DNA from: SAR324 cluster bacterium
GTDB lineage: Bacteria > SAR324 > NAC60-12
Assembly (NCBI GenBank): GCA_015232315.1
Contig: JADFZZ010000007.1
Location: forward strand, 98,943-162,942
DNA: 64,000 bases
Direction: 5' to 3'
The notes beneath the pieces were generated by a model that searched no databases, was not told where the DNA came from, and saw only the letters and a program-made list of their open reading frames with translations. The position numbers were made by a program, and so were the translations under genes. Shown one piece after another: positions 36,031-43,511 of this stretch (positions are counted from its first letter, which is position 1; every line of letters begins with the position of its first letter).

Positions 36031-36537
36031 TTAAAACGCCACTCCATCATAACGTTTCTTTTTCCACCAAAGTCCCGCCTGCTCATACCGGCCATGATTC
36101 CGGTCATGATCCCAACCGACTTTCAGGGTGGGGGTTTGTTTCAGCCATGAGTAATATTCCTGACTTAAAAACGGTTCTCCTGCCAAGAGGTGTTCCAGAT
36201 ACTCGCGACTCGGCTTGAGGCCATACTCGGTAAAGTTGGCGATATATGTTGTCAGTTTGCCCTTGGCAAATGTCACTCGACTATAGTGACCACCTGCAAC
36301 GCCTTCATACCCGTCCAGAATCTCAAAGTCTTCCGGCCCTATTTCATAGACAACCCCTTCCACCACATTTTTTCCAGAGGGGATGATGTTGGCATACCCC
36401 TCTCCAGTGAGGGATCCTACCTTGTTGAACACCAACCTGTACCCGTTGAGGGTAAGCGGGGACGCTCCCCCTATTTTGATGCCTCGGCTCCTCATACGAG
36501 CCATGTCCATATTGGAGCCATACGCAAAATACAACAT
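36031..36537 (-). CDS. Gamma-glutamylcyclotransferase-like protein (AIG2/GGCT fold), first copy
   Basis: 168 residues. It begins MLYFAYGSNMDMARMRSRG, the canonical Y-G-S-N loop of bacterial GGCT proteins. FEILDGYEGVAGGHYSRV contains the catalytic Glu in the usual position. The C-terminus (SREYLEHLLAGE ... YYSWLKQTP) is that of the longer GGCT subgroup. It starts two bases from the stop of the preceding small gene and lies downstream of the amidoligase, an arrangement described for predicted phage amidoligase operons. It probably hydrolyses or cyclises a gamma-glutamyl-type linkage. Confidence 0.85.
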   Translation of the reverse strand: MLYFAYGSNMDMARMRSRGIKIGGASPLTLNGYRLVFNKVGSLTGEGYANIIPSGKNVVEGVVYEIGPEDFEILDGYEGVAGGHYSRVTFAKGKLTTYIANFTEYGLKPSREYLEHLLAGEPFLSQEYYSWLKQTPTLKVGWDHDRNHGRYEQAGLWWKKKRYDGVAF

Positions 36538-36538
36538 A

Positions 36539-36775
36539 TCACCTCTCCTTCAGAATTGTTAACAGCCCAAGACTTTCAATGTCTTCCAAAAAGTCTAAAA
36601 AAGATGAGTTTCTGATGATCCGCTCCTTGGTTATCAGCACTCGATGCCTCACGGCATCCATGTATTCGATCTTGGACGGTTCCACCATCCAAGCAGTTTT
36701 TCTCAATCCGTTCACTACCTCCGCTGGCGTCCCTTCCAGTTCAAAGGGACGCCTGTCATTCACTATCACCTTCAT
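36539..36775 (-). CDS. Small conserved partner in the amidoligase operon
   Basis: 78 residues, MKVIVNDRRPFELEGTPAEV... The start overlaps the amidoligase stop as ATGA and its stop nearly abuts the cyclotransferase start, so the three are co-translated. The fold looks alpha/beta, with a strand-turn-strand N-terminus and RHRVLITKERII in the middle. No family was recognised. It could be the peptide or carrier that the ligase modifies, or a subunit; this is inference from position. Confidence 0.7.
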   Translation of the reverse strand: MKVIVNDRRPFELEGTPAEVVNGLRKTAWMVEPSKIEYMDAVRHRVLITKERIIRNSSFLDFLEDIESLGLLTILKER

Positions 36776-37566
36776 GCGACCCTCCTTACTTCTTGAACTC
36801 GGTTTTTGTAATAACCTTTGATCTCGTCTGACAGATTCAAAGCTTTGAAAAACTCGCCGAAGGTTCCGGCTTTCGTGTTGCGTACTGATGACCCATACCC
36901 ATAATCTTTATGTGGATTATGGCTCATTTCTACCATGGCCTGAGTGACTTTGATCCAGTTTGCTATTTTATCAAAATCCATTGTGCCACTATGATGTCGG
37001 AACTCTACCGTTCCGTGCCTCAGGAAGGATTCCACGTTCAGTTTAACATATCTGGTACCGATCATGGATTTGATGCCCACATAATTCGTTTGCTGATTCA
37101 CTTTTTCACAAAGCCCACCCAAAGTCCCTATCACTGCGGAGCGACAATAGGTATTGTTATTTTTCCTTCTGGACTCCGGCATGAATGAATCAAGAACGTC
37201 TTCAAATTTTGCATACGCCTTAACCAACCTCTTCCAGTTGCCAAATTTGAAGTCTCTTGCATCGTGGTGAACATGCAGGCCGCATGAGCGGTTGATAGTG
37301 CATCCAGCCTCACCAAGCACCCTACAGACAATCTCGATCTGTCGGAGACCTTCTTCACCGCTCAGAACTGGACTCACTACTTCAGTGGAGTATCCAGAAC
37401 CCATCACTGAGCCGTCATTTACGATCTTCCAACAAGTTGTTGTATTGTGGTTGTACCCTTGCTGCTGACAAGGAACACCTGCCTCTGTGATCAGTGCTGC
37501 TAATGCTTGGTGGGATAATGTACTCAGGCACTCAATCTCGATTCCGTAGGTTCTTGAAGTTTCCAT
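36772..37566 (-). CDS. Amidoligase (glutamine synthetase-like COOH-NH2 ligase)
   Basis: 264 residues from an ATG preceded by GAGGGCGGT. It matches the Amidoligase_2 pattern in order: YGIEIECLS near the N-terminus, SGYSTEVVSPVLSG, CGLHVHHDARDF, a helical insert, RYVKLNVES, then HGTVEFRHHSGTMDFDKIANWI. The conserved Glu, His and Arg residues line the ATP/metal site in this fold. Such enzymes join a carboxylate to an amine; phage members occur with GGCT-like genes and are predicted to modify peptides, cell-wall compounds or metabolites. The gene is led by a repeated promoter-hairpin leader. Confidence 0.85.
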   Translation of the reverse strand: METSRTYGIEIECLSTLSHQALAALITEAGVPCQQQGYNHNTTTCWKIVNDGSVMGSGYSTEVVSPVLSGEEGLRQIEIVCRVLGEAGCTINRSCGLHVHHDARDFKFGNWKRLVKAYAKFEDVLDSFMPESRRKNNNTYCRSAVIGTLGGLCEKVNQQTNYVGIKSMIGTRYVKLNVESFLRHGTVEFRHHSGTMDFDKIANWIKVTQAMVEMSHNPHKDYGYGSSVRNTKAGTFGEFFKALNLSDEIKGYYKNRVQEVRRVA

Positions 37567-37692
37567 ACCGCCCTCTTTCATTTAGGGGTTCATCAGATGC
37601 TCTTTTTTTTGACCGGAGGCGCAACCGGCTGTTTTGTTGTTGTTGATCTTGAATATATCCTGACATGATATGTCACGGATGTCAACTAAAAA
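37567..37692 (-). promoter_or_regulatory. Repeated leader, copy A (operator palindrome plus CCGG hairpin)
   Basis: Read on the minus strand: TTGACA (37685-37680), a palindrome TGACATATCATGTCA (37675-37661), AT-rich bases, a hairpin CCGG...CCGG (37628-37613), then GAGG and the amidoligase ATG. The same blocks precede other early genes at 44.4 to 47.6 kb. The palindrome overlaps the spacer of a candidate promoter and is probably a repressor site. The -10 element is not clear. Confidence 0.65.
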
Positions 37693-37830
37693 AAGACAAA
37701 CATATCAATTATTTATTAAACATGGATCCCAGCGGTTTCTTAGGCGTAGGTTACGTGATGTCTGGCGGGAAAAGCCCTGCATGAAAAAAAATTGCGATAA
37801 CTGTTCACAGTGTCAAAAATTCAACGAAAT

Positions 37831-37923
37831 TCAATCGTTTTCTCTGTGTTTTGATACAAGAACCGCTTCGTTGAAGAGAGAATTCACGGCGTCCGAATCA
37901 TCCAGCTCTTTATCTTTGGACAT
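37831..37923 (-). CDS. Tiny ORF, 30 residues
   Basis: MSKDKELDDSDAVNSLFNEA... with GGAGG just before the ATG. It is acidic and would be helical. The nearby plus-strand frame over the same bases lacks a ribosome site. The evidence is only the ribosome site and the operon direction. Confidence 0.4.
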   Translation of the reverse strand: MSKDKELDDSDAVNSLFNEAVLVSKHREND

Positions 37924-37946
37924 AAGCCTCCACATTTGCTCTATAT

Positions 37947-38081
37947 TTATGCCTTAGACTCATCAAGTATTCCTGCCTGTGGCGTATTCTTGCGATGATA
38001 GGCTACACATCCAGGTGTGCCATACTCGCACACACGGGATATATGCCACATCACGAGGCAGGTTCTACGTTTTTTCTTCAT
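37947..38081 (-). CDS. Small Cys-containing protein, 44 residues
   Basis: MKKKRRTCLVMWHISRVCEY..., preceded by AGGA at suitable spacing. It is basic with three Cys. No family was recognised. It fills an otherwise empty stretch between the amidoligase leader and the next gene. Confidence 0.5.
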   Translation of the reverse strand: MKKKRRTCLVMWHISRVCEYGTPGCVAYHRKNTPQAGILDESKA

Positions 38082-38097
38082 ATGGTTCCTGTTCCAT

Positions 38098-38361
38098 TCA
38101 CTTAGTCGATCTTTCCCAAGAAAAGACCGTAAAATTTATACAGAAACAAAGCCAATGAAAGCTTATATCAGTATTTTCATATGATCGAAAACGACCACCA
38201 TTTGAATGAAAACTTGGTTTCCAGTACCACCAATTTCTTCCGAACCTCGGTCTAGCAGGTGCTTCAAGTTCCCACTGTTCAAAGACCTCATTTGTCGTCT
38301 TTCCAGCAACAACAACACTAAAATAAATGTTATTTGTTACACTAATTGAACATAGGGTCAT
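38098..38361 (-). CDS. Hypothetical protein, aromatic-rich
   Basis: 87 residues. Its ATG overlaps the stop of the upstream DUF1653-like gene as ATGA, which fixes the start. It is rich in Trp, Phe and Ser (RFGRNWWYWKPSFHSNGGRF). Function unknown. Confidence 0.6.
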   Translation of the reverse strand: MTLCSISVTNNIYFSVVVAGKTTNEVFEQWELEAPARPRFGRNWWYWKPSFHSNGGRFRSYENTDISFHWLCFCINFTVFSWERSTK

Positions 38362-38690
38362 AATTTTCTTCCTTCTTCTCGAATAACAAGACCACATTTA
38401 GGACACCATACTTTTGCGAAAGGATGTCTATATGTAGATGTGCGAGTGTTACAGTATGGGCAAAATTTTGAATCAATTTCCTTGATTGTAATGCGTTCAA
38501 AACGTCCATCGTTGAACTCTGATGCAAGACGGACCCATCTCTCACCAGTCACTGTGTTACGGTACACAACTACTAATTCGTGAGTGTCGTCAAATGTAGC
38601 TTCGATGTAAGCATTACAAATGACCTCATAGATCCCATCAGTTTTCTTATGCCTATATAATTCCTGCTGTGTTTCGTTCATACTAGCCAT
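38358..38690 (-). CDS. DUF1653-like protein with C-terminal zinc ribbon
   Basis: 110 residues. The N-terminal two thirds follow the DUF1653 pattern (LYRHKKTDGIYEVIC ... ELVVVYRNTVTGERWVRLAS EFNDG). The C-terminus has FCPYCNT and WCPKCGL, a probable zinc ribbon. DUF1653 domains are common in phage early regions and have no known function. It is led by AGGAG. Confidence 0.72.
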   Translation of the reverse strand: MASMNETQQELYRHKKTDGIYEVICNAYIEATFDDTHELVVVYRNTVTGERWVRLASEFNDGRFERITIKEIDSKFCPYCNTRTSTYRHPFAKVWCPKCGLVIREEGRKL

Positions 38691-38716
38691 AAATTCTCCT
38701 TTTCAAAACAAAAAGT

Positions 38717-38932
38717 TCAATTTAATATATCCAAAGGAAGCCACCCTTCAATATTATTATCATAGCCGTCCAACGTAAACATATCATCAAAACAGACCCA
38801 TTCATATACACACGAAATACCATCAGTAGGTTGTTCTTCACGGCATAACCAAGCAGTTACAATTCCTGTGTCTGTCTTTATTAGAATTTCAGTCCCATCA
38901 ATCGGGATTGTTTCTACAGGATTCCATTTCAT
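38717..38932 (-). CDS. DUF551-like small protein
   Basis: 71 residues. The pattern WNPVETIPIDGTEILIKTD at the start and GWLPLD at the end matches the W-x-P...P-x-DG-x-x-VL...W-x-PLP outline of DUF551 phage proteins. It is preceded by AGGAG and joined to the upstream gene by ATGA. Confidence 0.65.
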   Translation of the reverse strand: MKWNPVETIPIDGTEILIKTDTGIVTAWLCREEQPTDGISCVYEWVCFDDMFTLDGYDNNIEGWLPLDILN

Positions 38933-39186
38933 ATATTCTCCTTTAGTTGTTTCAAAGCATCATCACACAGTTTAATTAACTCCTCAGGGATAAGCCTATG
39001 GCCATCATCACCTGCCGCCCATTCAGCCCATGCTCTGATAGCAGTTAATGTTGATTGTAATCTCTCAGTTTTAGCAATGAGAGAGTTTTTGAGCTTCTTG
39101 TCTGTATTATAACAGGGATAGCATATATCAACAAAATCCACTTCGTCGGATTCGTTAGTTAAGTGGCATATATCACAGTACAACAT
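38929..39186 (-). CDS. Small zinc-knuckle protein
   Basis: 85 residues from MLYCDICHLTNES, chosen because GAGG precedes this ATG. The N-terminus has CDIC and CYPCYN, a possible zinc site. The rest is helical (LQSTLTAIRAWAEWAAG). It overlaps the next gene as ATGA. Confidence 0.65.
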   Translation of the reverse strand: MLYCDICHLTNESDEVDFVDICYPCYNTDKKLKNSLIAKTERLQSTLTAIRAWAEWAAGDDGHRLIPEELIKLCDDALKQLKENI

Positions 39187-39237
39187 ATTTATCCTCACCG
39201 CCCAATGCCTTTATGCTGGATATTGTCAGTTGCTTAA

Positions 39238-39432
39238 TCATAACCCCTCATTTACAGTTGGCTTCAGTATAGTCCTGGTTTTGCTTCTTTTGCAGGAATC
39301 TTTCTTTGGGAAGAAAAGCCCTTTTGCGCAAAAATAAACACTTGGCGAATATTCATCTTGATAATCATAATCCAGTAACTTACAGGATTTGCAGACATTT
39401 GGGACTTCATAACGATGTATATATTTTTTCAT
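39238..39432 (-). CDS. Small Cys-rich protein
   Basis: 64 residues with VCKSCKLLDY, YFCAKGLFF and DSCKRSKTR, four Cys that could bind zinc. It is led by AGGA. Unknown function. Confidence 0.65.
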   Translation of the reverse strand: MKKYIHRYEVPNVCKSCKLLDYDYQDEYSPSVYFCAKGLFFPKKDSCKRSKTRTILKPTVNEGL

Positions 39433-39441
39433 ATATTCCTT

Positions 39442-39669
39442 TCATTCCTCATGCCGGCAGTCAATACAGATTTTCCCAGATTTCTTGAAAATTTGAAAAA
39501 CTTCAGCCCCGCAATCGCAAACGTTTTTGTAGGCAGTCTCACAATCTTCCATAATCCCCCCGCAAGGGGCTAAATCAGCCAGTGTACAACCGCATTCCCC
39601 ATCTGAATTGCAGAGGCCGTCAAATCCGCAACGTTCAATTTCGCTTCTGACTATATACTCGACATTCAT
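39442..39669 (-). CDS. Small Cys-rich protein, source of a local duplication
   Basis: 75 residues, with GAGGGGG before the ATG. Nine Cys occur in GLCNSDGECGCTL, CGGIMEDC, VCDCG and CIDCRHEE. The 5' half is duplicated about 0.9 kb upstream as a truncated copy (40479-40580). The start lies inside the 3' end of the DUF4326 gene. Confidence 0.7.
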   Translation of the reverse strand: MNVEYIVRSEIERCGFDGLCNSDGECGCTLADLAPCGGIMEDCETAYKNVCDCGAEVFQIFKKSGKICIDCRHEE

Positions 39670-39706
39670 ATTCCCCCTCATTTGCTATTTCCAGCAAAAC
39701 GTCCGC
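39579..39706. repeat. 128-bp direct repeat, copy 1
   Basis: This block, spanning the end of the DUF4326 gene and the 5' half of the Cys-rich gene, matches 40490-40617 with roughly 85% identity by eye and no gaps. It is the likely parent, since both genes are intact here. Confidence 0.85.
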
Positions 39707-39979
39707 ATGACATGGCTGATCCAGTGCACACCAGCACGCAAGATCCTTCCCTTGCAGTTCCTTTTTTATCTCATCAACGGTAATATCAAGTCGATCATCT
39801 TGCAGTAAGCTTTCAAAGCTTTGGACAGCATGACGAGCAATCACCGCATTTGGAAGGTTTGATTCATTTGTAAAGTCACTGATTATGACTGGGTTGCCCC
39901 ATTTTGTAGGACGCCCCACATAAACCGTATTGGCTGGCATCTTCCAGCCCTTAGTCCTTTTTCTTTGAACTCTTTTCAT
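39635..39979 (-). CDS. DUF4326-family protein
   Basis: 114 residues. It has the family signature: TVYVGRPTKWGNPVII near the start and LQGKDLACWCALDQPCHADV near the end, where the CWC...CHAD cysteines and histidine are conserved. The reaction is unknown; such proteins are frequent in phages and mobile elements. It overlaps the upstream gene as ATGA. Confidence 0.85.
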   Translation of the reverse strand: MKRVQRKRTKGWKMPANTVYVGRPTKWGNPVIISDFTNESNLPNAVIARHAVQSFESLLQDDRLDITVDEIKKELQGKDLACWCALDQPCHADVLLEIANEGEYECRVYSQKRN

Positions 39980-40314
39980 AAATTCCTTTCAATAGGTGGA
40001 AAGTTTCCACCTATTGCGCTGTTGGGCAACGTAGCCAGCAGCGCGTGAATCGCGTTCAGGCTGGCAATCTTGTCCGCTTCCGGTGCGGGAATCACCCGCA
40101 CGGCCATTTCCATCTGTTCCAGCTCGGCCTTGTCGCTCACGCCGACCATACCGGCAAGCGCATTGCGCAGCAGCGCTATGTCGGACTCGGCCTTCCGCAT
40201 CGGGTGTTTCGGGCACACACGGATGTGATCCGTCAGAACTTCATTGCCCCATGCCGGGTTTTCCTGCGGGTATTCGTGGCCGCAGTACACGCACGTCAAC
40301 ACTCTGCCTTCCAT
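39976..40314 (-). CDS. Zinc-finger phage protein in a GC-rich island
   Basis: 112 residues from MEGRVLTCVYCGHEYP, with AGGAG upstream; the longer frame from 40437 has no such site. TCVYCGHEYP ... LTDHIRVCPKHPM is a probable zinc finger found in many phage early proteins. Codon and base use are much more GC-rich than the neighbours, about 64% over 40081-40200 by hand count, suggesting recent acquisition. It overlaps the DUF4326 gene as ATGA. Confidence 0.75.
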   Translation of the reverse strand: MEGRVLTCVYCGHEYPQENPAWGNEVLTDHIRVCPKHPMRKAESDIALLRNALAGMVGVSDKAELEQMEMAVRVIPAPEADKIASLNAIHALLATLPNSAIGGNFPPIERNL

Positions 40315-40356
40315 CGTCTGTCTCCTTTCATTCGGATGCCCAACAAGAGCATCCAC

Positions 40357-40400
40357 GTTACTCCGCTTCGCTCCGAGCGGGATGCTCGGAGTTAGCAAGG
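40357..40400. promoter_or_regulatory. GC-rich hairpin upstream of the zinc-finger gene
   Basis: A perfect stem CTCCGAGC / GCTCGGAG with a 5-base loop lies about 60 bases upstream of the zinc-finger gene start. It belongs to the GC-rich block and may have come in with that gene. No U-run follows on either strand. Confidence 0.45.
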
Positions 40401-40478
40401 GTATTTTTCCTGCAATAAATAGCCTTCCAATTGCCATATTTTATTTCTGGCATTTTCAAATGAAATTTTATTTCCTAT

Positions 40479-40580
40479 TTAATGTTGATCCAGTGTGCAA
40501 CCGCACTCCCCATCGGAATTGCAGAGGCCATCATATCCGCCCCGTGCAATTTCACTCCTGACTATAAACTCAACATCCAT
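40479..40580 (-). pseudogene. Truncated duplicate of the Cys-rich gene
   Basis: 33 residues, MDVEFIVRSEIARGGYDGLC..., matching the first ~30 residues of the intact gene at 39442-39669 and ending early in DQH. GAGGG lies upstream, so it may still be translated. It sits in copy 2 of the 128-bp repeat. Confidence 0.7.
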
Positions 40581-40617
40581 ATTTTCCCTCATTTGCTATT
40601 TTTAGCAAAACGTCCGC
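40490..40617. repeat. 128-bp direct repeat, copy 2
   Basis: Counterpart of 39579-39706. The copy begins within the truncated Cys-rich frame and ends inside the 3' end of the 63-residue gene, whose last codons come from the repeat in another frame. Confidence 0.85.
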
Positions 40618-40793
40618 TGTATCTTTGCAAAGGGAAACTCTCTATAGGCTCTTGCTCCGTATAGTGCCCTTAACGCACTCTGTCTAGTCTTGAAAACGGA
40701 TGCGTTTGCGATTGTTAATGTTCTTGATGGATCGCCTTCACCTTCGGCTATCCAGACGCCGATTTCCAGTTCCACGACATAACCAATATTCAT
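40602..40793 (-). CDS. Small hypothetical protein
   Basis: 63 residues, MNIGYVVELEIGVWIAEGEG..., with GAGG before the ATG. The first half looks like a small beta sheet (YVVELEIGVWIAEGEGDPSR). The final residues derive from the duplicated block, so the original gene may have been longer. Confidence 0.65.
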   Translation of the reverse strand: MNIGYVVELEIGVWIAEGEGDPSRTLTIANASVFKTRQSALRALYGARAYREFPFAKIQRTFC

Positions 40794-40907
40794 AGTTTCC
40801 TCGCTGTTATTTCATACACAGGTTTACCGTTTCCGTATGTGATGGTCATGTGATGGTCACTGGATCACCTCCATAATCCCTACTGATTCAAGCTTGTTCT
40901 GTCATAC

Positions 40908-41366
40908 CTACACCACGCTGTCAGGAATCAAAAAATCATCAACATGTTGAGACTGATACTCAGCCACTTCAGCTTGGTACTCAGCTTCAGAGACAATATA
41001 GGTTATTCCCTCCATTTGTGTTGGCGAATAACCGTTTTTTATCCCTTGTCCCGCAACTTCCTCAAGTGCGTCCTCAAAACTGCTGTAAGCTTTGGGTTCT
41101 GTGTCATCTCCTTCATAATGGACACGAACATGACCATCAAAACCACAGAAAATCCCTTCTAATTCGCCGATATAGTATTCCATAAAACAAACTCGCAAAG
41201 ATTCGTCGTCTGCATCGACAGCAAACGAATCGGCCATTATTTCATGTTCCTCACTTCCAGAGGGTGACAGAATCAGCAATTCTATCCCATGACCCTCAAT
41301 ATAGTATTCTCCATTCAGCATAAATGCTGTGTAATTTTCTGTTTCATTGATTATTGTTCTGTTCAT
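40908..41366 (-). CDS. Hypothetical acidic protein
   Basis: 152 residues, strongly acidic, with GAGGG before the ATG. No known motif; the middle has HVRVHYEGDDTEPKAYSSFE. An acidic early phage protein could be a DNA mimic or an inhibitor, but nothing in the sequence proves this. Confidence 0.65.
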   Translation of the reverse strand: MNRTIINETENYTAFMLNGEYYIEGHGIELLILSPSGSEEHEIMADSFAVDADDESLRVCFMEYYIGELEGIFCGFDGHVRVHYEGDDTEPKAYSSFEDALEEVAGQGIKNGYSPTQMEGITYIVSEAEYQAEVAEYQSQHVDDFLIPDSVV

Positions 41367-41484
41367 ACTATCCCTCTTTGTTCAGGTTTTCCTGTCATCC
41401 CCACAACATGCGGAGATGATCGGAAGGCCGCCTTTTTACAGGGAAGGCTAACCCCCTTATTGTGTTTATATATGATAGGCTATT

Positions 41485-41652
41485 TCATATCCTCACTCTC
41501 CTCAAATCAATACCATATTTTGCGGCCTCCATTTCTTGATAGAAGGCGTACTCCTCATCAGGGTCATAATCGACCCCATAACACTTCTCTATATACTCAT
41601 TGATATCCACATCGCAAACATCTTCTTCATAATTTTCCGGCTTATCGTTCAT
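41485..41652 (-). CDS. Small acidic protein, 55 residues
   Basis: MNDKPENYEEDVCDVDINEY..., preceded by a strong GGGAGG. It is acidic in the first 40 residues and basic at the end. No family was recognised. Confidence 0.65.
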   Translation of the reverse strand: MNDKPENYEEDVCDVDINEYIEKCYGVDYDPDEEYAFYQEMEAAKYGIDLRRVRI

Positions 41653-41725
41653 GTTTCCTCCCTCTCAACAGTCGCAGTTCTCTTTCGTGGAACGTCTCCA
41701 TGATTACCTCCTTTTTTCAGTATTA

Positions 41726-41992
41726 TTATTTCCCTTCTGTATAATGGTCATTAATCGTTAACGAAAATACATTTCCGGACACATTATGTATAATAGCCAT
41801 TGCCTGATGTTCTTGCAAATTTACGAAAAATTGTGAGAATCCAACTCTGATTTCAAGAGTCCAGCAGTTTTTAGAAAATCGCAAAAACTGCGCATTTTCA
41901 GCGACACCGATAGGTGTCGCATCATTATAGTAAACCTTGTCTGAAGGTGTATCCAACAGGTCTATTAGCTTTTCTGTTATATCAATAAACAT
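41726..41992 (-). CDS. Hypothetical small protein
   Basis: 88 residues from MFIDITEKLIDLLD, chosen for the GAGGG upstream. Mixed alpha/beta, with WTLEIRVGFSQFFVNL. Unknown function. Confidence 0.65.
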   Translation of the reverse strand: MFIDITEKLIDLLDTPSDKVYYNDATPIGVAENAQFLRFSKNCWTLEIRVGFSQFFVNLQEHQAMAIIHNVSGNVFSLTINDHYTEGK

Positions 41993-42050
41993 GTTTCCCT
42001 CTTTTAACAAAGTTGATTTGTTCGTTTTTGGCAGGAACGCTATCCCGATA

Positions 42051-42278
42051 TTATTTACCTTTGACCGCTTGCCAAAGGGCATGTTCAAGAACCGTTAAAA
42101 TCCTTTGTTTCGCTCTCTTGTTTACCACTACCATCCTGTCACCATCTTCCCAAAAATAATCAAAGGCATGGAATGCTTCCATAAATGCCTCTGAAACATT
42201 GACCATAATTTCTGGCTCCACCATTTCACTTATCTCATTGAAGATCATTGTGATCTCCTCCATCGTTACCTTTTTCAT
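42051..42278 (-). CDS. Hypothetical small helical protein
   Basis: 75 residues from MKKVTMEEITMIFNE, with GGAGG upstream. Mostly helical, with VVVNKRAKQRILTVLEHALW. Unknown function. Confidence 0.65.
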   Translation of the reverse strand: MKKVTMEEITMIFNEISEMVEPEIMVNVSEAFMEAFHAFDYFWEDGDRMVVVNKRAKQRILTVLEHALWQAVKGK

Positions 42279-42288
42279 ATTCCTCCAT

Positions 42289-42528
42289 TTAACAAAAATC
42301 CGGCCCAAGATGGACAAACGGGCCATCGCCCGAAATTTCCTCAGGCAAATAAATTTCCCCATCGCAACCTACGATCTGTAGGCAGTCGGGGCACTCTTCT
42401 TCACCGGCTGGGCCTGTAATATATAGCAACTTCCCGCATGAACACTTAACCATGCCATCAGTCCAGTAATAATACCCTGTCGTGGGTTCTCTGAGCCTTT
42501 TGCTCGCTCTTATCACGTTGCTTCTCAT
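42289..42528 (-). CDS. Zinc-ribbon protein, paralogue 1
   Basis: 79 residues. It has VKCSCGKLLYITGPAGEEEC and CPDC followed by GEIYLPEE, a zinc ribbon. The upstream neighbour shows the same MR-NVI-RA start and the same motif order, so the two arose by duplication. Confidence 0.72.
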   Translation of the reverse strand: MRSNVIRASKRLREPTTGYYYWTDGMVKCSCGKLLYITGPAGEEECPDCLQIVGCDGEIYLPEEISGDGPFVHLGPDFC

Positions 42529-42555
42529 AGTCCCTCTTGATAAATTGTTTCAAAA

Positions 42556-42954
42556 TCAAAACCAGTCAACGTCATAACCATTGTCATCTGCTTCCCACTC
42601 ACTACGAGGCCGGAATATCTCACCGTTGCTGGCAATCACCAACCCGCACTCGCAATCAGTTTCCCCGTATGGTCCGCCGATGTGGAGTACCTCACCACAG
42701 GAGCATTTTACAATTGCACAGTCCCAACCGGACCATTCAATCTTACGAATACCAACGAACTTTGTGCCGTTGGTTCCTTCAAGACAAGCTTGATAATTTT
42801 TTAAGCCTGCGGGTTGCAACCGGCGTACTTCAACACTCCCTGCCTTATCGCAGTCGAAGGAATAACCTCCCCCATCACCGTTAAGATTGATATATTCTCT
42901 GACGTGTGCGACGTTCAAAATTTTCTCTGCCCGTTTAATCACATTGTCTCTCAT
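42556..42954 (-). CDS. Zinc-ribbon protein, paralogue 2
   Basis: 132 residues, preceded by AGGAGG. IVKCSCGEVLHIGGPYGETD followed by CECG and GEIFRP mirrors paralogue 1. An extra ~50-residue insert lies between the MRDNVIKRA start and the ribbon. Confidence 0.72.
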   Translation of the reverse strand: MRDNVIKRAEKILNVAHVREYINLNGDGGGYSFDCDKAGSVEVRRLQPAGLKNYQACLEGTNGTKFVGIRKIEWSGWDCAIVKCSCGEVLHIGGPYGETDCECGLVIASNGEIFRPRSEWEADDNGYDVDWF

Positions 42955-42963
42955 AACCCTCCT

Positions 42964-43266
42964 TTATCTCTGTATTTCCTTGAAACATACCAACATTTCG
43001 AGATCCTGGTCTTTTTCAGGAGACAATGCCAAATACCCGTATTTGGCACCTTCTGAATGGAACCCGTAGTGTCCTTCATATCCAATATACGCCAACTTAA
43101 CGGCTTGGTCTCTTTTTATTCGTCTGCATAGCCAATCGAATGGTCTTGTCCTCACAAATTCATTTACTTTCTTCAAAGTGGAAAACATAATGACTTCTTT
43201 CGACTCCATTGACCCTTTTCCTGGTTTGTTCTCTTCAACTGTTCTATCAAACATAACATAATACAT
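42964..43266 (-). CDS. Hypothetical protein
   Basis: 100 residues, MYYVMFDRTVEENKPG..., with AAAGGG before the ATG. Basic in the middle (RPFDWLCRRIKRDQAVK). No motif recognised. Confidence 0.62.
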   Translation of the reverse strand: MYYVMFDRTVEENKPGKGSMESKEVIMFSTLKKVNEFVRTRPFDWLCRRIKRDQAVKLAYIGYEGHYGFHSEGAKYGYLALSPEKDQDLEMLVCFKEIQR

Positions 43267-43277
43267 ACTTTCCCTTT

Positions 43278-43511
43278 TCAGCCTTCATAAACGGTTGCGA
43301 TGCCTGCTCTTCCATGCTCCTCTAGTGCATAGAGGCACCTGTATTTTGCCTTCTCAGGCAACTGATCGACCTGTTCATAGGTCAGTAGGTGCGGGAAGCC
43401 TTCATAGTCCAACCCCCACACCTGTTTCTCAACGATCACACGCTCCAACGCCAGAACTTCATAAAACACGCCCTCAGTAGGGGCGTTGCCGTTAAATAAC
43501 GAATAATTCAT
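43278..43511 (-). CDS. Hypothetical protein coupled to an HTH gene
   Basis: 77 residues from MNYSLFNGNAPTEG, with AGGAGG upstream. It overlaps the stop of the HTH gene by four bases. Alpha/beta, no motif recognised. Confidence 0.62.
   Translation of the reverse strand: MNYSLFNGNAPTEGVFYEVLALERVIVEKQVWGLDYEGFPHLLTYEQVDQLPEKAKYRCLYALEEHGRAGIATVYEG

Noticed and set aside
37670..37957. Plus-strand frame of 95 residues next to the amidoligase leader
   Set aside because: It runs through the operator/leader end, has no ribosome site, and two minus-strand small frames with ribosome sites cover the same interval.
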